This document shows, piece by piece, positions 30,087 to 38,674 of a DNA stretch of 64,000 nucleotides. This DNA comes from a bacterium (GTDB lineage Bacteria; Patescibacteriota; Saccharimonadia; Saccharimonadales; UBA4665). The translations under genes and the position numbers were made by a program. The stretch spans positions 94,834-158,833 of the forward strand of contig JAJZKN010000001.1 of NCBI GenBank assembly GCA_021850865.1, read 5' to 3'. The first letter of the stretch is position 1; the number at the start of each line of letters is the position of its first letter. The notes beneath the pieces are model-generated. The model was not told the DNA's origin, did not search any database, and saw nothing but the letters and a program-made list of their open reading frames with translations.

Positions 30087-30692
30087 CTACAAATGCTTGC
30101 CGTAGTAGTACCAGAAGTGGTTCAACAAAAATCCGACCACAAGCAAAATCCAAAGCACTATTAAGTCGACATGGTGCTTACGTATCCAACCGTAAATTCT
30201 TTGTAGTTTAGCCCGTTTGAAGCTGATGATTTTATTATCGATCACGTACAGCCAGCCGTACCAGAAACTGACCGTCGTAACCAGATCGACGCTCAAGCAA
30301 AACGGACAAAGCGCGTGAATTGAAAAAACACTTTTACCAAGCAGTACGTATGCTCCAATTAACCCCGCGCTGATAATTACCATAAAAGCGCGCCAGAAAT
30401 ATTTATTCGGCTTGGCCCCGGCGAACATCATGACCGCAACGCTTAACATCGCAGCGAACGCGCCGATGCCGTAATAAGGGTAGGGGATACCGAAAATGGT
30501 GTCACCGGTGGCATTAATGACGCTGCCGCAACTGATCACCGGATTTAAATTACAGGACGGAATATACGAAGGATTGCGGGCGATTGAAAGAGTGTCATAG
30601 GATAAAATCAGCGAAGCCACCAGCCCGATCAACGCAGCAATCCCGATAATGTAAGGAAAACTCCTGTTCAGGGTAACTTTATTAGCTGCCAT
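30087..30692 (-). CDS. VKOR family protein
   Basis: LSYDTLSI...SCNLNPVISCGSVINA...GIPYPYYGIGAF...HALCPFCLSVDLVTT; multi-TM. Confidence 0.92.
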   Translation of the reverse strand: MAANKVTLNRSFPYIIGIAALIGLVASLILSYDTLSIARNPSYIPSCNLNPVISCGSVINATGDTIFGIPYPYYGIGAFAAMLSVAVMMFAGAKPNKYFWRAFMVIISAGLIGAYVLLGKSVFSIHALCPFCLSVDLVTTVSFWYGWLYVIDNKIISFKRAKLQRIYGWIRKHHVDLIVLWILLVVGFLLNHFWYYYGKHL

Positions 30693-30731
30693 AACGATAT
30701 TATTTTACCTCAACGACGCTAAAGTCAGGCA

Positions 30732-31940
30732 TTAATCATTCCTTAAGGCATCGATCGGTTCTTTGCGTGAGGCCCGAAAAGCCGGTACTAAACCGAAAAT
30801 TATACCGATCCCCATCGAGATAGCGACGGCAATCAACATAATTTGCCAGTTCAGCGTCGGTGATAAATTAGTCAGCGAGCGAATAGCTCCATTAGCTACC
30901 AGGGCTAAAATTATTCCAATAATTCCGCCGATCAAACTGACGGTAATCGCTTCGACTAAAAACTGGGACAGGATCTGACGGTTACTGGCGCCAACGGCTT
31001 TACGAATGCCAATCTCATGCATCCGCTCAGTAACCGATACCAACATTACGTTCATAATACCGACTCCGCCGACGAACAGGGAAATGATGGCGACGCCAAT
31101 AATCAGTTCAGTTAGCAGATTCAGAACTCCGGTATTACTTTCAGCAACTTGGCTTGGTAGCAGTACCGTAAAATCATGCTGATTGGAGTGGGTAGCTAGT
31201 AGCGCCGTGTTAATTTCCTTATCGACTATCGGTAATAATCTGGAACTGGTAACTCTAACCAGGATCTCGTAGATCGAACGGTTGCCCAATGACATCTGAT
31301 TGGCCGCGTTGATAGGGATAAAAATAGCGTTGTTATAAAGCGTATCGTTAGAGAACAGCGTATTGCTGAAGTTATTGAGTACGCCATCAACCACAAACTG
31401 CTGCGAACGCCAGTTAAAGCTGTAGCCCAGTGGAATTGAGTCCCGAAACAGCCCGGTAGCAGCATTGGCCCCCAACACGGCGCTATAAGTGTTTGAATCC
31501 TGATTATTAAAAAACGTCCCGAAGGCCAACGATTGACTGAGCACCAACGGCAAGTTCTGGTTGGTGGCAATTACAACCGCCCCATGAAATATCCGGTCGC
31601 CCTTAGCCTGACCGGAGAGAATTTCCAGCGGCACGCTGGCTTTAACGCCACGAATGTTCGCTATGGCACTAACGTCCTGCGGTGTTAGAGTCGAGACTGC
31701 CGGCACCGAGGAGACGCCGAAAGCATTTAAATTTGCCGCCCGGGATGAAACCGTGATGACATCTTTGGAATAAACATTAACCTGGTTGGTTATCTGGTTT
31801 TTTACGCCTTCGCTAATACCGATAATCGTCACGACACTGGCAACTCCGACAATTACTCCGAACATAGTCAGCAGGCTGCGCCAGCGGTTTTGACGCATCG
31901 TGAGCACGGCGGTCCTGACATGGCCGGGACTGAAACTCAT
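30732..31940 (-). CDS. ABC transporter permease, MacB/FtsX type
   Basis: ALLTMRQNRWRSLLTMFGVIVGVASVV...GGVGIMNVMLVSVTERMHEIGIRKAVGAS. Confidence 0.94.
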   Translation of the reverse strand: MSFSPGHVRTAVLTMRQNRWRSLLTMFGVIVGVASVVTIIGISEGVKNQITNQVNVYSKDVITVSSRAANLNAFGVSSVPAVSTLTPQDVSAIANIRGVKASVPLEILSGQAKGDRIFHGAVVIATNQNLPLVLSQSLAFGTFFNNQDSNTYSAVLGANAATGLFRDSIPLGYSFNWRSQQFVVDGVLNNFSNTLFSNDTLYNNAIFIPINAANQMSLGNRSIYEILVRVTSSRLLPIVDKEINTALLATHSNQHDFTVLLPSQVAESNTGVLNLLTELIIGVAIISLFVGGVGIMNVMLVSVTERMHEIGIRKAVGASNRQILSQFLVEAITVSLIGGIIGIILALVANGAIRSLTNLSPTLNWQIMLIAVAISMGIGIIFGLVPAFRASRKEPIDALRND

Positions 31941-32824
31941 TCTGTTTCGTCCTTGGAGCGCTGCCGTTTAGTCGCTATACGCCTAGCGGATTTACCGGAT
32001 TTTTTTGTTTTGACAGATTCGCTGGCCAAATCCTTTTCTTCAACCATGTTCATGAGAAGCGATACTCCGGCTAAATCGTCTTCAACTGATTTACGCGGAC
32101 GAGAATAAAGCTGTCTTCTGGCCGTTGTCGCCACCTGGCCAAGAGCGGTTTTTTCATCTTCGATGATCATACCGTCGTGCATATACACCACCCTGGTTGC
32201 ATATCTGGTAAGTTCAGGATTGTGAGTAACGAATATGACCGTATTACCAGTTTTATGAATTTCACTCAGTAATTCCATTACCAGCCGGCTGCCGGCACTG
32301 TCCAGATTGCCGGTCGGCTCGTCGGCAATAATAATGCTAGGGCTGTTAACCAGTGCCCGGGCAATAGCGGCACACTGGATCTGACCGCCGGAAAGTTGAG
32401 AAGGGTAAAAATATTCACGGCTCTGCATTCCAACCCGTTCCAGCATGCCACTGGCCTGTTTCAATCTTTTAGTCAAGCCCATACCTTTATATGTCAGTGG
32501 CAGCGCCACATTTTCCAATACCGTAAGTTTAGGCAGTAGGTTATAGGACTGAAAGATAAAGCCTATGGTGTCGCGGCGTAATTTAGCAGCCTGCGGCGGT
32601 CGAAGCCGCTGCACCAGCCGGTTATTTAATTTATACGTGCCATGAGTCGGCCGATCCAGCAATCCCATAATGTTGAGCAGTGTGCTCTTGCCGCAGCCGC
32701 TCGGTCCCATAACGGCCACAAACTCACCTTTATTAATAGCCAAACTGACTCCGTCGAGCGCCAGGGTAGTAGCGTCTCCGAAGCCGTACAGCTTACTGAC
32801 GTCTTCCAGCTTAATTAATGCCAT
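31937..32824 (-). CDS. ABC transporter ATP-binding protein, MacB/LolD type
   Basis: GPSGCGKSTLLN, LSGGQIQCAAIARAL, IIADEPTGNLD; overlaps permease start by 4 bp. Confidence 0.95.
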   Translation of the reverse strand: MALIKLEDVSKLYGFGDATTLALDGVSLAINKGEFVAVMGPSGCGKSTLLNIMGLLDRPTHGTYKLNNRLVQRLRPPQAAKLRRDTIGFIFQSYNLLPKLTVLENVALPLTYKGMGLTKRLKQASGMLERVGMQSREYFYPSQLSGGQIQCAAIARALVNSPSIIIADEPTGNLDSAGSRLVMELLSEIHKTGNTVIFVTHNPELTRYATRVVYMHDGMIIEDEKTALGQVATTARRQLYSRPRKSVEDDLAGVSLLMNMVEEKDLASESVKTKKSGKSARRIATKRQRSKDETE

Positions 32825-32917
32825 TCTTAATTCAAGTTTACAGCGTAGTTTTGCATTTTACCATGTTTTATTGTAGTAATTTAATCCTGAAAAATTTATG
32901 TATAATAGTTAGTCGTT

Positions 32918-33006
32918 GGAGGGGTCGCCTAGCGGCCTATGGCGCACGCTTGGAAAGCGTGTTGGGCTAAACACCCTCGAGGGTTCGAATCCCTCTCCCT
33001 CCGCCA
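32918..33006 (+). tRNA. tRNA-Ser(GGA)
   Basis: GGAGGGG acceptor, anticodon loop cttGGAaag, long variable arm, GGTTCGAATCC T arm, encoded CCA. Confidence 0.95.
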
Positions 33007-33234
33007 GAAAGTTTATGGAATGTTTTAGTTATCGACCGCGGCAAAATGGTCTGCGGCAAATAGCCGGCAGATTAAGACCTGCCTGCGGACAACTAGAAAA
33101 ATGCCTTAAGGCCAACCGATTAAATTTAAAATTAGAGAGGGTCAGCCAAGCAGACGGACGGACATCGGTCTTAGCCTAAGCACTGCTACTAGCAGGAAAC
33201 CCGCAACAGCTTGAAACCAATACTTATGTAGCGT

Positions 33235-34173
33235 TCACACCACTTGAGAGCTGGCGCCAGAATCTCTACGGGCGGTACGCATCTTTCTTCTTTCACGCTC
33301 GTTCTTACCACCCCAAACACCATACTTCTCATCATTAACCAGTGCCTGCTCCAGGCACTCAACGCGAACACAACAACTGGCGCATATTTTTTTGGCCGGA
33401 TCGGAGCTTTCGCCCTTACCGGGAAAGAATCCGTTCGGATCGCTACCAACACATTCACCCTGACTAAGTTTACCGGAATGCAGTCCGGCTAAGCCTAGAA
33501 TAAACGATCTGGTATTTGTCTTTTGCTGATCTAAAACTTCTGCATTATTATATTCAACCCGCGAAGTACGGACTTCGCGGGCAAGTTGGTTTATTTGATT
33601 AAACCGTTCCGCAACTTCTGGCTGCTTTAATTCATCACGACCCGCAAGTAGACCGAGTACCCTCAAAGCGCTTGGTCTATTGATATCTGCCGGCAGTTTG
33701 ACACCATTTAAAATAAATTCCGCCAACGCTTTTCTTTCGTCACTCATTTTTGCGGTGATCTCTTCGACACTAGAACTAAAACGATCGGTTCCGTAATAGA
33801 GCTTTTCCCGTCGACTTGTGGCGCTATTCACGCTGTTATCAAGACTGTTAGTAATTTGATATTTTCCCTCTGATGCATCGTCATCGAGATAAATATGAGC
33901 GCCGGCCGAGCGGCTCAGTTTTCGGCCCGGGGCGAGCCGGGCTGCTACTTTGTCGGTGGAACCACTCCGTAAAGACTGCTGGCTGGTATAATTTACGGTC
34001 ATATCCGGACCCGAAAGCCCCAAAACACAGCCTTGGCCTATTTCTCTTACTTTGTTAATATCTTCCGTTACTCCCAAGTCTGAAGCCTTTGTTTGATCGG
34101 AGGCGACCTCAGTGCCTAGTTTAAAACGATCGGTTCCAGGCTTGGCTTCAATAGATTGAAAAATTTCACTCAT
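33235..34173 (-). CDS. WhiB-family-like protein with long N-terminal extension
   Basis: C-terminus ECVGSDPN...KKICASCCVRVECLEQALVNDEKYGVWGGKNERERRKM: C-x(n)-CxxCx5C plus GVWGG; likely start ATG at 34173 (ORF open to 34236). Confidence 0.85.
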   Translation of the reverse strand: MSEIFQSIEAKPGTDRFKLGTEVASDQTKASDLGVTEDINKVREIGQGCVLGLSGPDMTVNYTSQQSLRSGSTDKVAARLAPGRKLSRSAGAHIYLDDDASEGKYQITNSLDNSVNSATSRREKLYYGTDRFSSSVEEITAKMSDERKALAEFILNGVKLPADINRPSALRVLGLLAGRDELKQPEVAERFNQINQLAREVRTSRVEYNNAEVLDQQKTNTRSFILGLAGLHSGKLSQGECVGSDPNGFFPGKGESSDPAKKICASCCVRVECLEQALVNDEKYGVWGGKNERERRKMRTARRDSGASSQVV

Positions 34174-34316
34174 AATAGTTTTTGCTTTACCTCTACCTAT
34201 CTCCAAGATTAAACAAGCTTTTGTCGATCTATTCAATACCCAGTTTAATCAATTTCCGATTAGGAGATTAAAACGTAGCCAAGCGGCAAAGAGGCAAATT
34301 TCCAAACCAACCGGAC

Positions 34317-34859
34317 TTAAGCGCCGCAGCTTACGCTCATAGGTAAACTGATGCCGAATGAGCCAAAGCCACTGATGTAGCCATTGCATGAATACAAAAC
34401 CTGAGTAGTGGCCGCGCTTGATAAGTTGCAGTTATAGTTTAATGTCAAATTGACAGGACCAGATCCGGCGTTGGTCGTACCGCTACAAACCACTTGGTCC
34501 GAACTGGCATAGTAATTCGGACGATAACAATTAAGACTAAGGTTGGTAGAGCCCTGGAAAAGAGTGCCGTCACAGCTTAAAACTACATCGCCGGTTAAGC
34601 CTGGCGGGTTACAATTTAGGTTAGTGATGACATAGTCGCTGGATAGCTGTACGAGCGACACGTTGGTGGCACAGCTAAACGGCGGTTTGGGCAGAATGGC
34701 TGACGGACTACTCGCTGTTTTAGCGGTTGAGGCGGTCGTCTTAGCGGTATGAACGGCGGTGGCTGTTGAGTGAGCCGAACCGTTAAATAACGCCCGGCCG
34801 CCCATAACAATCGCTATGACTAAGATAACTGCTACCGCCGCTAAAATTATACTTTTCAT
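34317..34859 (-). CDS. hypothetical secreted/anchored protein with several Cys
   Basis: N-terminal TM/signal, Ser/Thr linker, Cys/Asn-rich domain. Confidence 0.65.
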   Translation of the reverse strand: MKSIILAAVAVILVIAIVMGGRALFNGSAHSTATAVHTAKTTASTAKTASSPSAILPKPPFSCATNVSLVQLSSDYVITNLNCNPPGLTGDVVLSCDGTLFQGSTNLSLNCYRPNYYASSDQVVCSGTTNAGSGPVNLTLNYNCNLSSAATTQVLYSCNGYISGFGSFGISLPMSVSCGA

Positions 34860-35044
34860 TGTTTATTATTCAGAGTCAACTTCATTAAATGCCTGTTGAT
34901 ATTATAAGCCCGGGCCAAAGCTTGTCCACGCCAATATATTCTAATTATCAGCTTAGGTTTAGTCAGACAACAAAAGACCGTTCAGGCATAAGCTTTTTCG
35001 AACTTCAGCTATTTGCTATATTAAAGTAAAGAGGAGTTGATACC

Positions 35045-38000
35045 TTGGACGACGCAAACCAACCTGAACCCGAGCAAAGGGCGGGAAACGACGGCATCAC
35101 ACCGGCCGAGTTTGCGGCTCAACCGGTAACCCCAAGCGAAGTTACAGAAAGCACACCTTTACTTAACCCTGAACCAATCGAGGCCATCGACATGGCTGCC
35201 GGGGACAACACGTCAAACACCCTTAAGCCGCCGGAGATAATGTCGAACGAACAACCGGCCAACCAACCGCAAACTCCTAAGCGGCGACGGGCCGGACCGG
35301 AGAAGTTTTTGTTCCCCCGAGCGTTAAGAAACAAGCTGGGGAAGGCAGCTAGACCGCTAAGCATCCTGATCTTATTAATCATTGTCGGCGGCATGTCTTA
35401 CGGCGGCTATTATTACCACAATAGATACATGACAGTGGCGACTGTTCATCCGATAATCAGGTTTCAGGCCAAAATAGTCGGCTTTAAGATCATCTCTACG
35501 ACCCCATCCAATAACCAGCAAAATGTTAATCCGGCCACGCCGATAACACTGACCTTCAATCAACCGGTTAGTCCACAAAAGCTCTCAAGCGCTTTCTTTG
35601 TTTCGCCGACCATCAGCGGCAAATATTCCCAAGGCAACAATAAAGACCAGGTAATATTCACGCCCGGTGCAGCGTTTGCCCAAGGCACAAAAGTCCAAAT
35701 CATGATTAACGGGACTTTTCAGAGCCAAGAGGGAAGTAAACTGGGAGCTGATTGCTTTTACGGCTTTACGACTTCGATTCCGGATAGCGGCGTGCTATTC
35801 CAGGACCAGAACGGACTTATCGATACGCTCAGTACGGCCGCATCCGGCCAAAAACTTAACTACACACTTTTAGTGGGAAGTAAGGTAGCCGCTTCCGCCA
35901 ACAGCAAAATTACACTTTATCACGGCAACTTAAACCTACTGCTTAATTCGCTGGTTTACAAAAACACTACCGCGTACGGCGTTACCAGCCAGGACTTTGT
36001 TAACCAATATGTTGACACTACCGGCCTGAACGCAATCAGTACTTCCAACGGAATAGCCAACAACCAAAGTTATAGCGTAAACCAGGGCGACGGTATCTAC
36101 CTGGCGGTAGCAACCGGCTCAACCGGTAAACAGTTAGGTTATGTCTGGATCGTTATCAGTAATTTCGGCGTACTGATGCGCCAAGACGACCAGAAAATCG
36201 TTTATGACGTTCAGAACTTCAGCGCCGGCAGAGTAGATGTGCCGGCCAATGTCGGCTTTTACAACTTAAACGACAGCGTTAATTTACTTGCCAGCCAGAC
36301 TGCCAATGGCTTAACAACCGAAACTTTACCGCTTATGCCTAGCGTCGACGTTATGGTTGCCTCATTTAACGGCGAATACTCAATCGTACCGGTATCGGTA
36401 TTCGAAAGCCAGGGAGATATCAGGGCGGATCGAAACCTGTCCGTAGCCCAAGATATTTTTGGCCTTACTAACAAGCCGACTTACCAGGTTGGCAACACGA
36501 TTCATATAGCCGGGTTTGTCCGCCAGGACAACGATGCGCAGTACAGCGTTCCAAGCGGCGGTACTTTGCAAATGTACATAGCTAATCCAACCACCGGCGG
36601 ACATCTTCTAGACTTTAACGCCACTATCGGTACAAACGGAATGTTTTCGGCTAACATTCCCACCAGCGCCGCCTGGCTGAGCAGCGGCACGACTCTTAAT
36701 AAGTTCCAGATTTTTGCCGATGCTCTAGGGTCAACGCCGACAGCCTTTATTGCAGATACCAGTGTAGCCAGCTTTAGCCTGACCAACCAACCACCGTCCT
36801 TAACCAATATCAGCGTCCAGTTTTCGCGTAGTTCATACCTGCCAACCGATACCATTTCCGCTCAAATAACCGCCGACAACACAGCGACCGGACAACCATT
36901 AGCCAACGCCAGTATTAACGTGCATATTTTCAGTAAGGATTATTACGAGAATGACCCGAGCGATAACTTTCTGTCATTCGGCAGTACGGGCAGTGAAATC
37001 AAGAATAGTCCGCAAACCGTCCAACTTAACGGCAGCGGCCAAGCAGTCGTCAACATCCCGGTCAGCGAACTGCCAAGCGACGGCTATAGCCAGCAGGTAA
37101 CCCTTCAGGCAAATGTTGCCGGGTCCCCGCAAGGAGCCGGTGCCGCCGGCGGTGCGTCGACAATCGTCCATCAAGGTAACGGCATTTTAGTGTTTGGCAT
37201 GGGCCGGACGATTATTGCTCCGGGTGGGGTGTTGATCGGCCGGGTTTACGCCGAACAACTCAACGGCTCGCCGCTACCCAACGCAACTATCAATTACACA
37301 CTGACAGATAATGCATCTAGTCCAAATGGCAATGCGGTGATCGCTAGCGGCACTACGTCAGCCGATTCCAAAGGATATGCCCAAATCGATATCAATCTCC
37401 CCGCGAACGTCAAACAGGGAGACAGCCTGACCCTTAAAGCCATCACTAGTGATTCGATGAACAATCAAATCGAAGCCCAGAACTATTATTATGTCCAGGA
37501 TCCGAGCGGCGCCGAAGACTACAGCGGTGCTCAGCTTGGCGAGCTGGATGTATCCGGATCATCCGGCAACGTTCAAGTCGGCCAGACGCTTAACCTGACA
37601 ATTAATGCGCCCCGGGCAATGCGAGTAATGGTCACCATGGACCGGGGACGGATCTATAACCCGCGGATGCTTAATCTGAACGCCGGCAATAACAGTTTTT
37701 CAATCATTGTCACCAAACAACTGGCGCCATCATTCACCCTGACCTTTGCCTATTTTCAAAACGGTAATTATCATTCGGAGGGCACGTCTTTCAATGTCAG
37801 CGAACCGCAGCAAAAAGCCAGCCTGACACTCAGTGGCGCCAACCAGACCGCCGTGGCCAATCAGCCACTTTCGCTTAAAGTGAATGTCCGGGATGCCGCC
37901 GGTAACCCCCTCCAAACAGGCTTAATTGTCAGCGTAGTTAGCGCCACCGCCTACGACTTATATAATCAAGTCGTGCCCTCGATGTATGCGTCACTTTACT

Positions 38001-38269
38001 CATCCAGACCGCTCATGACCAGCTCTTCATCCTCGTTAACCAATATTGGCAGTGGTGGTGGTAAATGCGGCGGTGGAGGCTTTGGTGCGCCAAGCTTCGC
38101 CAACGCCGTTGGCACAACCCTACTTTGGCAGCCCGACTTAACAACCGATGCTAACGGTAACGCGACAATCACTTTTACTCCGCCAAAAGGCTCATGGCAG
38201 GTCAATATCTATTCGATGGACGCCAACAGCGTCGTCGGCAGCACGTCAGCTATCGTTAACGCCAATTAA
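35045..38269 (+). CDS. large surface protein with N-terminal TM, Ig-like domains and C-terminal alpha-2-macroglobulin-like domain
   Basis: TTG start; Big_5-like PSNNQQNVNPATPITLTFNQPVSP; MG-like repeats; TLLWQPDLTTDANGNATITFTPPKGSWQVNIYSMD matches the A2M domain pattern. Confidence 0.8.
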   Translation: MDDANQPEPEQRAGNDGITPAEFAAQPVTPSEVTESTPLLNPEPIEAIDMAAGDNTSNTLKPPEIMSNEQPANQPQTPKRRRAGPEKFLFPRALRNKLGKAARPLSILILLIIVGGMSYGGYYYHNRYMTVATVHPIIRFQAKIVGFKIISTTPSNNQQNVNPATPITLTFNQPVSPQKLSSAFFVSPTISGKYSQGNNKDQVIFTPGAAFAQGTKVQIMINGTFQSQEGSKLGADCFYGFTTSIPDSGVLFQDQNGLIDTLSTAASGQKLNYTLLVGSKVAASANSKITLYHGNLNLLLNSLVYKNTTAYGVTSQDFVNQYVDTTGLNAISTSNGIANNQSYSVNQGDGIYLAVATGSTGKQLGYVWIVISNFGVLMRQDDQKIVYDVQNFSAGRVDVPANVGFYNLNDSVNLLASQTANGLTTETLPLMPSVDVMVASFNGEYSIVPVSVFESQGDIRADRNLSVAQDIFGLTNKPTYQVGNTIHIAGFVRQDNDAQYSVPSGGTLQMYIANPTTGGHLLDFNATIGTNGMFSANIPTSAAWLSSGTTLNKFQIFADALGSTPTAFIADTSVASFSLTNQPPSLTNISVQFSRSSYLPTDTISAQITADNTATGQPLANASINVHIFSKDYYENDPSDNFLSFGSTGSEIKNSPQTVQLNGSGQAVVNIPVSELPSDGYSQQVTLQANVAGSPQGAGAAGGASTIVHQGNGILVFGMGRTIIAPGGVLIGRVYAEQLNGSPLPNATINYTLTDNASSPNGNAVIASGTTSADSKGYAQIDINLPANVKQGDSLTLKAITSDSMNNQIEAQNYYYVQDPSGAEDYSGAQLGELDVSGSSGNVQVGQTLNLTINAPRAMRVMVTMDRGRIYNPRMLNLNAGNNSFSIIVTKQLAPSFTLTFAYFQNGNYHSEGTSFNVSEPQQKASLTLSGANQTAVANQPLSLKVNVRDAAGNPLQTGLIVSVVSATAYDLYNQVVPSMYASLYSSRPLMTSSSSSLTNIGSGGGKCGGGGFGAPSFANAVGTTLLWQPDLTTDANGNATITFTPPKGSWQVNIYSMDANSVVGSTSAIVNAN

Positions 38270-38311
38270 TTCCCCGATGTCGTCTAGGCGCTCAATGGTA
38301 CAATAACTGTT

Positions 38312-38674
38312 ATGTTGGCATTAGCATTTTTCTCTTGGTGGTATTCCCGGGGATGGCAACAACTGGGGGAACGAATACTTAATTTAATTAAGGAGACTGA
38401 ACGGTCATTTTCGGTCAGCTTGCTAATCAGGACGCTGTTTAAGCCCTGGCGGCGAATTATTACTTACCCAGGATCAGGTCTGGCCGCACATTTTCAATCA
38501 TTAGTCGACAATTCAATTAGCCGGCTGGTAGGGTTGGCCGTGCGACTCGCCGTCTTATTTGCCGCGTTAATAACCACGATCGTCTTAACGCTTATCGGTG
38601 GCGTACTGCTGCTTGTCTGGCCGCTGTTGCCACCGGGCATATTACTCACCTTACTCTTGGGGTTTACCAAATGA
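38312..38674 (+). CDS. small membrane protein upstream of Clp-like ATPase
   Basis: 120 aa, two TM regions; ATGA overlap with next gene. Confidence 0.75.
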   Translation: MLALAFFSWWYSRGWQQLGERILNLIKETERSFSVSLLIRTLFKPWRRIITYPGSGLAAHFQSLVDNSISRLVGLAVRLAVLFAALITTIVLTLIGGVLLLVWPLLPPGILLTLLLGFTK

